A DNA stretch of 46,277 bases from Candidatus Woesearchaeota archaeon (GCA_018657845.1 JABHWJ010000032.1:1-46277); one strand, 5' to 3'; counted from the first letter of the stretch, positions 27,054 through 37,350 are shown. Notes: generated by a model from the sequence alone, not told the origin. Made by a program: numbers and translations.

Positions 27054-28988
27054 TTAAGTTTTTCCCTTAAAATTTCCTTTCTCCCAAATAATTAAAACCA
27101 CGCACAACAAACTTATGGTAATTAAAAGCAAATAAACCATCAAATTTCCTGCTTTTGCTGAACTCGATTCATAGACAACCACCCCAGTAATATCATCGAC
27201 AATCATTTCTTTCTTACTTTTCAATCTCTCTTCATCACTAGAAGAACTCAAAGAAGCTTCTTGTTGCAATTCTTTGACTTCCAAATTTCCTCCCAAATCT
27301 TCCCCTAACACTCCATCTATTTCTTCATTGGTAACTTCCACCAATTCATCTCCCCAATTCATTTCTTCAACGTAATCCAAATAATCCCTACATATTTCTT
27401 CATCCACTCCAGAAATCACAAAACCTCGCTCAACCCTTAACCCCAAACCTTCCAAAATTAGATTATATTCGCCGTCTTTAAATTTATTATTACAATTAGG
27501 AATCAATTGAATTGGAAAAGTAAATGGATATTCTTTGAATTTATCATAAACATTCATCTTACTTCTTTTACTCACTGCCTGGCCATTCTTCTCTGCCCAC
27601 AATTCCACTGCATGTTTTGTCTCCTCTCCTTTATACACAGTGAGTTTAACTTTAAACTGATCTCCCCATTCTGCTTCGTTATCTACACCCAAATAAAGTT
27701 CTTCTATCGCTAAAGAAGAATCACTATTTTTGTAATCTGGATTAATTGCAATCAATTTACTAACTGAATCATCCTCCTTCACTTCGTCTTCGCAACCAAC
27801 TTCAGAAATTTGAAAAGTTAATTGATAAACTCCTTCCATTAAATTTGGAGAATATTTCTTAGTTTCAAAAGTTTCCACTTTTTTATTAGTCCATGGAGAA
27901 TATTCCTTCAAAATCTTTCCATTGATATCCTCTAAATATCCTTTAACAGTTACTTCACTTCCTTCTCCATAATCTCTTCTTACAATTAATTCAAACTCTA
28001 ATTCCTCTCCCAAAAAAATAGATTTTTCAATTACTAATTCCAGTTCCCAATTACATTTCCCTTCATAGATATTCTCTTCTCCAGGAGTTGGAACTGTCTT
28101 ATACCACTCTCCATTTACTTTTGCCCAAGACATTCCTTCTGTACTACCAGAATAACTGACCTCCTCCAACAACAAACCCTCATAAAATAATCTCACTTCA
28201 TCATAACCATTATTATTTAAAGAAAAATCAGTATCTCCATCTCTATAGATCACCACATAATCTCCTACTCCTAAAACTACTCCCGTTAAAACAGAACTTT
28301 CTACAATATACAATTCATTATCATCTCCAGAATCCTTTAACAACAAACCCTTTATCTCTACCGCATGTTCTCCTCCATTGTAAAGTTCTATCCATTCTCC
28401 CTTAGGTTTCTCACCTCCATCTTCCCCAAGAGGATCTGCCATAATCTCAGAAATCTCCAACCCCTTAAAATCTGTAGACAGCTTGCTAACACTATTTTCC
28501 TCTCCTGGAGTCCCTCCTTCTTCTAAACTTTCTCCCCAACTCCCTTCTTCTCTTCGTTCTAAACTTTTACCATTCCCATCCGCCAGATCAACAAAATTAG
28601 AATAATCAAAATTATCTTCGCATCCCTCTTTGCCCCCTAAAACAATTTCTTCACCAGAATTCTTTAAATTTATTTCTCCTCCACTAATTTCTCCTTCCGC
28701 ATAAAAATTTTCTTCAAATTCTTCTAAATTCCTTACCACTAAGAAATAATCTTCTTTTGAAATAATCCCTCCTAACTCCTTCCCATCTAACAAACAACCA
28801 GTAAGATTTATTTCTTCCCCAAAATTATACAATTCTATCCATTCACATTTAGAATCACTACATTGATTAGGATCATACATTACTTCATTAATCAAAACAT
28901 CTCCCCAAATTAAAGGGGCCATAGAAATAATAAAAAATAACCAGGTTCCCAAAAAAACAACTCTTCTCAACTCTTTCCCCACCATCAA
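27054..28988 (-). CDS. Secreted/membrane-anchored lamin-tail-domain (LTD) protein
   Basis: Signal peptide; two LTD-like segments (VLINEVMYDPNQ..EWIELYN; LEISEIMADPLG..EWIELYNGG); C-terminal TM. Confidence 0.8.
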   Translation of the reverse strand: MMVGKELRRVVFLGTWLFFIISMAPLIWGDVLINEVMYDPNQCSDSKCEWIELYNFGEEINLTGCLLDGKELGGIISKEDYFLVVRNLEEFEENFYAEGEISGGEINLKNSGEEIVLGGKEGCEDNFDYSNFVDLADGNGKSLERREEGSWGESLEEGGTPGEENSVSKLSTDFKGLEISEIMADPLGEDGGEKPKGEWIELYNGGEHAVEIKGLLLKDSGDDNELYIVESSVLTGVVLGVGDYVVIYRDGDTDFSLNNNGYDEVRLFYEGLLLEEVSYSGSTEGMSWAKVNGEWYKTVPTPGEENIYEGKCNWELELVIEKSIFLGEELEFELIVRRDYGEGSEVTVKGYLEDINGKILKEYSPWTNKKVETFETKKYSPNLMEGVYQLTFQISEVGCEDEVKEDDSVSKLIAINPDYKNSDSSLAIEELYLGVDNEAEWGDQFKVKLTVYKGEETKHAVELWAEKNGQAVSKRSKMNVYDKFKEYPFTFPIQLIPNCNNKFKDGEYNLILEGLGLRVERGFVISGVDEEICRDYLDYVEEMNWGDELVEVTNEEIDGVLGEDLGGNLEVKELQQEASLSSSSDEERLKSKKEMIVDDITGVVVYESSSAKAGNLMVYLLLITISLLCVVLIIWEKGNFKGKT

Positions 28989-29086
28989 TTTAATCCAAAA
29001 TTAACCCCAATATATACTTTTCCATTTTTCACTATTCAAGAATACTCAAAAAAGTTTTTAATACTACTTTTATTTAAACACTTAAA

Positions 29087-29542
29087 ATGGGATTATTCTC
29101 TAGAAGAAAAAAGTTGGACGTTCCTTTACCTCCTTCAGAAGATGTTTTGCGTTTTCCTAGATCTTCTGAAATAGCTAGGCGTATTGAACCAGAAAAAATA
29201 AAAGAAGCAGTAGGTCTTCAAGAACCCAAACCAGAAGAACTTCTCCCCCCAGAACATCAAGGGAAAGAATTGGACTCTACGTTTCCAGAAGAAACTGCTA
29301 TGTCTCAAAGAACTTTTTTCATTGATGCTAAAAAACCATTCTTCTTAAGAATGCAAACCCATCAAGAAATCTATAAAAACGCACTAGAGATGAAAAACAA
29401 CTCTTTAGAACTTTCTGAAGTTACTAACGAAATTACAGACTCAGAGTATAATGATGACCGACAGTATGAGAAACTAAAGAATTCCCTCAAAAGAGTACAC
29501 GATAAATTACTTCAAGTAGATGAAACAATTTTCAAAAGGTGA
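29087..29542 (+). CDS. Hypothetical coiled-coil protein
   Basis: First of three tightly spaced co-directional ORFs. Confidence 0.6.
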   Translation: MGLFSRRKKLDVPLPPSEDVLRFPRSSEIARRIEPEKIKEAVGLQEPKPEELLPPEHQGKELDSTFPEETAMSQRTFFIDAKKPFFLRMQTHQEIYKNALEMKNNSLELSEVTNEITDSEYNDDRQYEKLKNSLKRVHDKLLQVDETIFKR

Positions 29543-29775
29543 TAATAATGGAAAAAATGCCTGTCTTTGTTAAAGTTGATGAATATAAAGATATTTTAAG
29601 TACTATGGAAACAATTAAAGCTAAAATGCAAGACGCTAGAAACACCATTCGAAAGCTTGGTGAGCTCAAAAATGAAGAGGATTCTCAAATCCAAACTTGG
29701 CAATCTGCATTAGTAGAAATTGAAAAGAAAATTCAATTTATTGATCAGTCTTTACACGAACCAGAATCAGTCTAA
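29539..29775 (+). CDS. Hypothetical small coiled-coil protein
   Basis: Overlaps preceding stop (GTGATAATAATGG); probable start at 29548. Confidence 0.6.
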   Translation: MIIMEKMPVFVKVDEYKDILSTMETIKAKMQDARNTIRKLGELKNEEDSQIQTWQSALVEIEKKIQFIDQSLHEPESV

Positions 29776-30220
29776 GATGGCTAAAAAAACGACTAGAAAG
29801 AAAGTAACTAAAAAGAAGGTTACTAAAAAGAAAGGTGAACCACTTTATGTTGGTGTAGTTGAACCTGAAACCTTACGTAAAGATATTCTTGAGTCTGTTA
29901 GAGAGTTAATTCAATTTCTTCAAAGTTACGAACAATTCAAAAAGTTAAAAGATGAAAAGAACCGTACTCTGGCTATTCTTAAAAGTGATGTTAAAGACAT
30001 TAAAAGTGAAGTTGAAAAGCTTAAAATGTATTTGAAGAAAAGTGCGGCTTCACTTCCAGCCCCCGCTCCAATTAAAAAATCTATTCCCAAGGAGATAGAA
30101 CCTCAAAAAGATTCTTTTGAAGAAGTTCGCACATCCCCAGTATCTAGAAGATCTAACGAACTTGCCGCTCTTGAACAAGAGTTGGGAGAAATTGAAAAGA
30201 AACTGGGCACATTAGGTTGA
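29776..30220 (+). CDS. Hypothetical protein, Lys-rich N-terminus and coiled coil
   Basis: ATG just after the upstream stop; MAKKTTRKKVTKKKVTKKKGEPLYVGVVEPE. Confidence 0.6.
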
Positions 30221-30291
30221 TTTCTTATTTTTTCTTTTAATCTAACAAAATTTATAAAACATTACTAAATTTAACTTCTTATTCCAATTAT

Positions 30292-30375
30292 GTGGGTGTG
30301 CCGGAGTGGTCAAACGGGATGGACTCAAAATCCATTGGCTTAGTGCCTACGCAGGTTCGAACCCTGCCACCCACA
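30292..30375 (+). tRNA. tRNA-Leu(CAA)
   Basis: Acceptor GTGGGTG/CACCCAC, discriminator A, anticodon loop CTCAAAA, long variable arm, T arm GCAGG-TTCGAAC-CCTGC; no intron. Confidence 0.93.
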
Positions 30376-30433
30376 CTTTTTATTCTTAAGAAGAGAAATT
30401 ATTATATAACCAAAAGATACTTTTAAAGAAAAC

Positions 30434-30649
30434 ATGGAATCATTAGAAATCAAACTAAAATCTGATTGGAAACAAAAGTTACCAGTTTATGGCCTTTACC
30501 AATTACATCAAGATAGCAAGGCAGGAAAGCCATTAATAACCGAACCATATGCAACCGGATCAAATACACCATATGTAAGATATCAAGCATTCTCAATTGT
30601 TGCTGCCACAGTAGGAATCTGGTATGGTTTATCTCAATTATTTCAATAA
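30434..30649 (+). CDS. Small hypothetical protein
   Basis: ORF with TATA-like sequence upstream. Confidence 0.5.
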   Translation: MESLEIKLKSDWKQKLPVYGLYQLHQDSKAGKPLITEPYATGSNTPYVRYQAFSIVAATVGIWYGLSQLFQ

Positions 30650-30709
30650 TTTTTTAATTTTCTTCTTCAACAGTTAAATATATAAACAAAACAATAGTCT
30701 TTTCTCGAG

Positions 30710-31084
30710 ATGAAAACAGCAAATTGTAAAAGTTGTCCTGCGCTTTGTTGTAAATATGTTGCATTACAAATCGACACTCCAGAAAACAAACAAGACTGGG
30801 ATAATTTATTCTGGTATCTTCACCACGAAAACATTAAGATCTACCTTGACCACGAAGATGATTGGATGATTGAATTCAAAACTCCTTGTAAAAACCTTCT
30901 CGCCCATAACCAATGTGAAATCTATGAACACCGGCCCAAAGTTTGTAGAAACCACACTACTTCTGAATGTGAACATCATGGTAAAAAATCTCCTTACAAA
31001 AAATTATTCGAAAACGCCCAAGAACTAAAAATATACTTAGAAAAAGAAAACATTTCTTATCAATTCAAACACCTCCAAAAATAA
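30710..31084 (+). CDS. YkgJ-like Cys-cluster (Zn/Fe) protein
   Basis: CKSCPALCCKYVALQ...CKNLLAHNQCEIYEHRPKVCRNH. Confidence 0.85.
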   Translation: MKTANCKSCPALCCKYVALQIDTPENKQDWDNLFWYLHHENIKIYLDHEDDWMIEFKTPCKNLLAHNQCEIYEHRPKVCRNHTTSECEHHGKKSPYKKLFENAQELKIYLEKENISYQFKHLQK

Positions 31085-31139
31085 AAAAAGGGTGTTAAAT
31101 TAACCCAACATTTTTAAATCATCAAAAAATCTTTATCTT

Positions 31140-32480
31140 ATGCCTATAGAAATATGCTCCATTGGTGGATACTCAGAAACTGGAAAAAATTCTACTGCAA
31201 TCAAAGTAGATGACGAAGTAGTTGTCCTAGACATGGGCCTTCATATGGAAAATTACATCCGCCATACTGAAGATGAAGATATTTCTGCCATGCATTATGA
31301 TGAATTGCTAAAAGTAGATGCAGTTCCTAATTATGGTTTAATTAAAGATTGGAAAGAAAAAGTCATTGCCATCGTCCCTAGCCATGGTCACCTTGACCAC
31401 ATTGGAGCAATTCCTTTTGCCGCCTCAATCTTTCCTAAAGCTCCAATTGTTTGTACTCCTTACACTGCAGAAGTTCTAAAAAGCATCTTTAGAGATGAAA
31501 GAATTAAAATCCCCAACCATTTAGTCTCCCTTAATCTAAATTCTAAATACAAATTATCCAACAAGATTTCAGTGGAATTAGTTAACGTCACCCATTCTAT
31601 TCCTCAAGCTTCTATGATTGTCATTCATACTCCTTATGGAAAAATAGTTTATGCCAATGATTACAAATTTGATCGTCAACCAACCTTAGGTAAAAAGCCA
31701 AACTTCCAACGATTAAAAGAAGTTGGTGAAGAAGGAGTATTGGTCTTAATCAATGAATGCCTTTACGCCCATGAACACAAAAAAACACCCTCGGAATCTG
31801 TAGCCAAACAAATGCTCAAAGACGTCATGTTGGGAGTTTACACCGAAGGAAAAGGAATGATAGTTACTACATTTTCCTCTCACTTAGCAAGATTAAAAAG
31901 TATTATTGAATTAGGGAAAAAACTCAATCGAAAAATAGTTTTCTTGGGTAGGTCTCTTTCCAAATATGTTGATGCTGGAGAAAGAATTAATATTGTAAAT
32001 TTCAGCTCAGATGTCAGAATCATCAAACATCGGGATAAAATAGAAAAGTTCATCAAAAGAATAAACCGGGAAGGTAAAGAAAAATATCTAATCGTTTGTA
32101 CTGGCCATCAAGGAGAACCAAAAGCCATTCTTTCACGATTAGCCAGACAAGAACTTCCATTTAAGTTCTCTCCAGGAGATGTTGTTATCTTCAGTTGCTC
32201 TGTAATTCCTGCAGAACTAAACAAAGAAAACCGAGGAATTCTCGAAAGCCAATTAAGAGATAGAGGGGCAAGAATCTTTAGAGATATTCACGTTTCTGGC
32301 CACGCCGCTAGAGAAGACCATCGAGATTTAATCGAACTCATCAAGCCAAAACATATCATCCCTTCTCACTCCGGTCGAGAAAGAGCCAACCATCTCGCTG
32401 AATTAGCTGAAGAAATGGGCTACAAAAGAAACCAGACCGTCCACCTCATGGAAAACGGTAAAAGAATTATTCTTTCTTAA
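31140..32480 (+). CDS. Ribonuclease J, metallo-beta-lactamase fold
   Basis: VPSHGHLDHIGAIPFA; HVSGHAAREDH; IPSHSGRE. Confidence 0.9.
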   Translation: MPIEICSIGGYSETGKNSTAIKVDDEVVVLDMGLHMENYIRHTEDEDISAMHYDELLKVDAVPNYGLIKDWKEKVIAIVPSHGHLDHIGAIPFAASIFPKAPIVCTPYTAEVLKSIFRDERIKIPNHLVSLNLNSKYKLSNKISVELVNVTHSIPQASMIVIHTPYGKIVYANDYKFDRQPTLGKKPNFQRLKEVGEEGVLVLINECLYAHEHKKTPSESVAKQMLKDVMLGVYTEGKGMIVTTFSSHLARLKSIIELGKKLNRKIVFLGRSLSKYVDAGERINIVNFSSDVRIIKHRDKIEKFIKRINREGKEKYLIVCTGHQGEPKAILSRLARQELPFKFSPGDVVIFSCSVIPAELNKENRGILESQLRDRGARIFRDIHVSGHAAREDHRDLIELIKPKHIIPSHSGRERANHLAELAEEMGYKRNQTVHLMENGKRIILS

Positions 32481-32545
32481 ATCAATTACTCCATTACCAT
32501 AAAACATATAAATGGGCAAGTTCTCAAGCATTTAGAGGGAAAACC

Positions 32546-33289
32546 ATGAAATTAGTCTTAGCAGAACCAAAATTTTTCAAAGATAGTATTTCTATAATCT
32601 CAGAGCTAGTTACAGAAGCAAAGTTCAAAATTAATCAAGATGGTTTAGAATTAGTGGCCATGGATCCTGCCAACGTAGCTATGGTTATTTTCAAGCTTCT
32701 TAGTAGCTGTTTTACCCAATACCAAATTGATAAAGAAGAAGACATCGCCATTAACCTAGGAAACTTAAAACAAGTGCTTAGAAGAGCTAAAAGTGATGAT
32801 GTCCTTACCTTAGAAACTGAAGAAAACAAACTTAAAATCCAACTAAGAAGTAATACTACCAGATCATTTTCTATTCCTTTAATTGAAGTTGAAGATAAAG
32901 AACAAAGAGTTCCAGAATTAACCTTCCCTTTGATTATAGAAACCAATCCTTCTATTCTCAGCGAATCTATCGAAGATGTAAGTGTAGTTGCGGAATCTGT
33001 AACTTTATTAGGAGAGAAAAACCAGTTAGTGATTAAAGCTGAAGGTGACCTGTCCAAAGTTTTCATTGAAATAAATCCAGATGAAGAAACAGTTATTACA
33101 ACAGACTCAGTGGATAAATTTAAGGCAAAATATTCTATTGAATATCTTAAGAAAATGATTGCTGGGGGAAAACTAACCAACAAAGTTTCTCTTAAATTCA
33201 ATAATGATTATCCCCTTAAGATAGAGTATATTGTCCAAGACCGACTTTCTCTAGCATTTATTCTTGCTCCAAGAGTAGATAACGATTAA
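32546..33289 (+). CDS. pcn: DNA polymerase sliding clamp (PCNA)
   Basis: QDGLELVAMDPANVAMVIFKL; C-terminal LSLAFILAPRVD. Confidence 0.93.
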   Translation: MKLVLAEPKFFKDSISIISELVTEAKFKINQDGLELVAMDPANVAMVIFKLLSSCFTQYQIDKEEDIAINLGNLKQVLRRAKSDDVLTLETEENKLKIQLRSNTTRSFSIPLIEVEDKEQRVPELTFPLIIETNPSILSESIEDVSVVAESVTLLGEKNQLVIKAEGDLSKVFIEINPDEETVITTDSVDKFKAKYSIEYLKKMIAGGKLTNKVSLKFNNDYPLKIEYIVQDRLSLAFILAPRVDND

Positions 33290-33300
33290 ACTAGGAAAAA

Positions 33301-33540
33301 ATGAAATATCTTGTCGACTTCTACCAAGAATTATCTGACCTTCCTGCTGATGCCGCCCTTTTAATGCGAACCGAAAAAGAAGACCTTACTTCTAAAGTTC
33401 AACGGTTCTTAGAAGAAAATAAGATACATTATATTGCCGGAATAGAAGCCAAAAATCAAGTAAATTTTTATATCTCTTCAGATCAAAGATTAACAGCCCA
33501 AACCCAATTAAAAGAATATTTATACTCTCAACAACCTTAA
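33301..33540 (+). CDS. Small hypothetical protein downstream of PCNA
   Basis: ORF 11 nt after the pcn stop. Confidence 0.55.
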   Translation: MKYLVDFYQELSDLPADAALLMRTEKEDLTSKVQRFLEENKIHYIAGIEAKNQVNFYISSDQRLTAQTQLKEYLYSQQP

Positions 33541-33577
33541 CTTCCTACACTTAACCTTAAAAATTCTTCTCCAGAAT

Positions 33578-33610
33578 AATTAGTTAAAAAATAATTAAAA
33601 ATAACTAATT
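33578..33610. terminator. Inverted repeat between convergent genes
   Basis: AATTAGTTA-N15-TAACTAATT. Confidence 0.4.
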
Positions 33611-33636
33611 CCTGATGTAATTTACTATAATCCATT

Positions 33637-33906
33637 TTATTCTTCTGTTCCTTCAGGCCTACTAGGAATAGCTGTTCTTGAAATTATTAAAACATCTCCC
33701 ACTGCCTTAACTAGCTGATGAGGAACAATAACTCCTTTCGCTGAACCTAAAACCCTACTCAAGAAAGAATTCTTAGTGGATTTAATTTTCCATCCAGAAA
33801 CCTTATTTGTTGTGATTATACTATCTTCGATATCGCCAAAATAATCCCCGGCATCAGTATAAACTCTCATATCATATGTTTCTGAAATCTTTTTCATCTT
33901 AAGCAT
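33637..33906 (-). CDS. PRC-barrel domain protein
   Basis: TYDMRVYTDAGDYFGDIEDSIIT; VVPHQLVKAVGDVLII-like pattern. Confidence 0.75.
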   Translation of the reverse strand: MLKMKKISETYDMRVYTDAGDYFGDIEDSIITTNKVSGWKIKSTKNSFLSRVLGSAKGVIVPHQLVKAVGDVLIISRTAIPSRPEGTEE

Positions 33907-33992
33907 CTTAAAAACCTCCGTGTAATCCTCGTTTATTTAAATTTAATTTAAACCACTTAAGTTTAAATACTTTTCTATTATCTAAAACCATT

Positions 33993-34679
33993 ATGCAAAT
34001 CGAAATAATTGGCACATCTCACATTGCTAAACAATCAATTCAAGACATTAAAAATAGAATCAAAAACAATCCTCCAGACATAATTGCTCTTGAATTGGAT
34101 TCTCAAAGAGCTACTGCTTTACTTACCGAACAAAAAAGAAAAGTTTCCTTGGCTGACATCCTCAAGATAGGAGTTAAAGGCTACCTCTTCGCTAAACTTG
34201 GCCAATATTTCCAACAAAAATTAGGTAAAATGGTCGGAATCTCTCCGGGAACAGAAATGCTTACTGCCCTAAATTTAGGTAAAAAACATAAATTAAAAAT
34301 TGCTCTCATCGATCAACCCATCCAAATCACCCTAAAAAAATTCTCCAAGACCTTAACCTGGAAAGAACGTTTCAATTTCTTCTCTGACTTAATTCAAGGA
34401 TTACTTTTCAAAAAAAGCCAAATCAAGAAAATGGGCTTAGAAAACTTTGACCTAAGTAAAGTTCCTGAAGAACAACTTATTGAAAAATTAATCCAACAAT
34501 TAAAAGACCGTTATCCAAATGTTTACAAAGCATTATTATCTGACCGTAATAAGTATATGGTAAAGAAATTAACTAAATTACAAAAAGATCATCCAGACCA
34601 AAAAATTCTTGTGATTGTAGGGGCTGGCCACAAAAAAGGGATGATTTCTCTACTCCACAAAATAGACATTGTAAACTAA
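33993..34679 (+). CDS. TraB/PrgY-family protein
   Basis: IIGTSHIAKQSIQDIKNRIKNNPPDIIALELDSQRATAL; VGAGHKKGM. Confidence 0.88.
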   Translation: MQIEIIGTSHIAKQSIQDIKNRIKNNPPDIIALELDSQRATALLTEQKRKVSLADILKIGVKGYLFAKLGQYFQQKLGKMVGISPGTEMLTALNLGKKHKLKIALIDQPIQITLKKFSKTLTWKERFNFFSDLIQGLLFKKSQIKKMGLENFDLSKVPEEQLIEKLIQQLKDRYPNVYKALLSDRNKYMVKKLTKLQKDHPDQKILVIVGAGHKKGMISLLHKIDIVN

Positions 34680-34757
34680 GTTCTCGAGAACAACAAGAGT
34701 CACCCATTAGTAAAAATTTCCCAAAACATTTATAAAGGGCCGAACAAAATTTTATGT

Positions 34758-35093
34758 TGTAGGGTGGTGTTTGGCGTAGGGTCCTCGACCCAGGAAAGTC
34801 CGCCCACCGTCAACCAGCACTTGTTGGTTGTCATGACCACTCACTGTGTGAGAGTCAGAAATGGCTGTCCATGGCTCAGAAACGACACGTCCTTTGGGAT
34901 ATGGGATGATGATGGCGAAGTTATCTGCGAAGATAACAAGTTAACCCGCGGACGTCCCCAAAGGGATCGATGAAACGGCGAATACTGGTCGGTGCAAGTT
35001 GTTACAACGCTTAGTAGAATGCCAAAACAAACCATCGCAATCATACTTAATGATTGTTTGGGTTTGACAGAAGGCGGCTTATCCCACCCTACA
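34758..35093 (+). ncRNA. rnpB: RNase P RNA, archaeal
   Basis: P1 TGTAGGGTGG/CCACCCTACA; conserved AGGAAAGTCCGCCC and GACAGAAGGCGGCTTAT; TATA at ~34730. Confidence 0.93.
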
Positions 35094-35130
35094 CAACCTT
35101 TATATACAATTTAATAATTAAAATATCAAA

Positions 35131-35304
35131 ATGGCCCAAGACAACAAAATAAGAATGCCTTCTGGACAAGGAGGACTAACCAGATATTTTGATGAATATA
35201 AATCAAAGATAGAAATCCCTCCAAGTGCAGTCGTTGTTCTTTGTATAATTGTTGTTTTTTTAATAATTGCCCTACATCAATTTGGCGCCTTATTTTTTAA
35301 TTAA
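35131..35304 (+). CDS. Preprotein translocase Sec61-beta (SecG) subunit
   Basis: 57-aa ORF not in the supplied track: MAQDNKIRMPSGQGGLTRYFDEYKSKIEIPPSAVVVLCIIVVFLIIALHQFGALFFN. Confidence 0.85.
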   Translation: MAQDNKIRMPSGQGGLTRYFDEYKSKIEIPPSAVVVLCIIVVFLIIALHQFGALFFN

Positions 35305-35326
35305 TAACTCTATGAGGTAAAATAAA

Positions 35327-35671
35327 ATGTTTCCTGGCGTAAATCCTAGACAAATGCAAAAGATGATGAAAAAGATGGGGATGCAACAGCAAGAAATCCC
35401 TGCCACTGAAGTAATCATCAAAACCGAAGAAAAAGAGATCATCATTACCAATCCTTCTGTTTCCAAAGTTAACATGATGGGACAAGAAACTTTTCAGATT
35501 TCGGGAGAAATTCATGAAAGAACTCTTTCTACAACCCCTGAGATTTCTGAAGAAGACATCAAAACAGTGATGGAACAAACCGGTGCAAATGAAGAAACAG
35601 TTAAAGAAACGATTGAAGAAGCTAAAGGAGATTTGGCTGAAGCAATCATGAAACTGAAAAAAGAAGAATAA
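35327..35671 (+). CDS. nac: Nascent polypeptide-associated complex protein (NAC)
   Basis: MFPGVNPRQMQKMMKKMGMQQQEI; C-terminal UBA (VMEQTGANEETVKETIEEAKGDLAEAIMKL). Confidence 0.93.
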   Translation: MFPGVNPRQMQKMMKKMGMQQQEIPATEVIIKTEEKEIIITNPSVSKVNMMGQETFQISGEIHERTLSTTPEISEEDIKTVMEQTGANEETVKETIEEAKGDLAEAIMKLKKEE

Positions 35672-35713
35672 ATCTCCCAAATATTTTTATATTTCTTTCC
35701 ACTCACTACTTTA

Positions 35714-36205
35714 ATGGAGAAATTTCAAATTCTTAGAGAGGACGCTCTTAAAAATTACCGCATGGCAGATCACATGCTCCATGTTACCTATCCTTTGATC
35801 AAAGACACCAAACTTCTTCTGGGAGTTGCCATAAACATCTATCATTCTCATTTAAGTGCCCTATCTAGTATCCTCCACCATGACCATCTTTTCAAACTTG
35901 TTCCCTTATTCGAAGATAGTTTTGAAAGTAAAATCCTTGTTTTCCAGAAAAAGTGTCTTAATCGCCACAAAATTAATAAAGATTTACTCAATTCTTTGTT
36001 GGAACTTAAAGAAATTATGGATTTACACAAAAATAGCCCAGTTGAATTCCGTCATAAAGATAGATTCATAATATGTACTAATAATTACAAGATACAAGCC
36101 ATAACTACAAATCAATTAAAACTCTACTTACAAAAAACAAGGAAATTTCTTGATTTAATGAATAAAATAACTTTAAAGAATGAACGAATATTTAGAAGAA
36201 GCTAA
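35714..36205 (+). CDS. Hypothetical helical protein (HEPN-like fold possible)
   Basis: All-helical ORF; overlaps next gene by 26 nt. Confidence 0.6.
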   Translation: MEKFQILREDALKNYRMADHMLHVTYPLIKDTKLLLGVAINIYHSHLSALSSILHHDHLFKLVPLFEDSFESKILVFQKKCLNRHKINKDLLNSLLELKEIMDLHKNSPVEFRHKDRFIICTNNYKIQAITTNQLKLYLQKTRKFLDLMNKITLKNERIFRRS

Positions 36206-36650
36206 AGAAGAACTAAAACGACTTGAACATATTATTTATGTCAGTTTAAAATATACTCGGACAGTAGATATCCTTAGAAATGGAATCAACAGACTGATTA
36301 GTACTTGTGATTTTTTGGTAGAAGCGATTCTTGAGGATGCCAAAGAAAAAGGCCATCTTCCTTCCATCCCTCCTTCTCCTGCTTTAAGAAACCGACTTGT
36401 TCCCAAAATTTATCCAGAAGACACAATATTATTAAAGTTTATTACATTTTCAATGTATCTAAGAGATATAATCCATGCCAAATTCGACCGTAGAGAAGAA
36501 TATCGAAGACACGTAACCATGATTGCTAAACTCGAAGACAGTACCAGCGAAACCAAAATCGACAATCTCGTCAATTTGGAAAAATTCGCTTATGGATTCT
36601 TTGATTATGTCCTTGAATTTTTAGAAGGAAAACCCCTAGAAGATGACTAA
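36180..36650 (+). CDS. Hypothetical helical protein
   Basis: Overlaps upstream and downstream ORFs; operon context. Confidence 0.6.
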   Translation: MNEYLEEAKEELKRLEHIIYVSLKYTRTVDILRNGINRLISTCDFLVEAILEDAKEKGHLPSIPPSPALRNRLVPKIYPEDTILLKFITFSMYLRDIIHAKFDRREEYRRHVTMIAKLEDSTSETKIDNLVNLEKFAYGFFDYVLEFLEGKPLEDD

Positions 36651-37350
36651 ATTTATTGCTATAATCTCCGGAAAAGGAGGTGTTGGAAAAACCACCACCA
36701 TCCTCAATTTAGGTAGTGCCTTAATGAAAAGAGGGAAAAAAGTAATTCTCCTTGATGCCAATTTCATGACTCCTAATCTTTCTCTTCATTTGGGTGTCCC
36801 TTCTCCAAAAAGTCACCTTAATGATTTTCTTAAAAAAAAGAAAAGCCTAAATGAAGTTATCCACATTCACCATTCCGGATTAAACTTTATCCCCTCTTCA
36901 ATCTCTTATCAAGATTTCAAAAAGACTAATCCTGAAAACCTTAGTGAAGTTTTTGAACATCTTGAAAATTTAGCAGATTTTGTCCTTGTTGATAGTCCTG
37001 CTGGTCTAGGCCATGAATTAATCCACATTCTTAAAAACACTGATGAAACAATAGTTATTGTTAACCCAAATTTGAGTTCCTTAGTAGATGCCCTCAAGGC
37101 AATTGAATTGGCTCAAGAAAACAACAACATCATTTCTGGGATTGTTCTTAACATGACTAATAAAGGAAAACATGAACTTCACAAAAAAGATGTAGAAGAA
37201 ACTCTTGGACACCCTATAGTCGCTAATGTTCAATTAGATAAAAAAATAAGAAAAGCATTATACCAACAAGTTCCATCTTATTATCTCTCTCCTAGATCCC
37301 GATCATCTAAAGAGTATGATAAACTTGCTAAACATTTACTTCACGAATAA
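36643..37350 (+). CDS. MinD/ParA-family ATPase
   Basis: IISGKGGVGKTTTILNLG deviant Walker A; FVLVDSPAGLG. Confidence 0.92.
   Translation: MTKFIAIISGKGGVGKTTTILNLGSALMKRGKKVILLDANFMTPNLSLHLGVPSPKSHLNDFLKKKKSLNEVIHIHHSGLNFIPSSISYQDFKKTNPENLSEVFEHLENLADFVLVDSPAGLGHELIHILKNTDETIVIVNPNLSSLVDALKAIELAQENNNIISGIVLNMTNKGKHELHKKDVEETLGHPIVANVQLDKKIRKALYQQVPSYYLSPRSRSSKEYDKLAKHLLHE

Noticed and set aside
32635-33201. 188-aa antisense ORF opposite PCNA
   Set aside because: Shadow ORF; PCNA on the plus strand is clear.
34764-35044. Two ORFs (69 and 67 aa) over the RNase P RNA
   Set aside because: Both lie within the rnpB gene, which has clear conserved RNA motifs.
35297-35706. Antisense ORFs (127, 61, 64 aa) opposite nac
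   Set aside because: Shadow ORFs of the NAC coding sequence.
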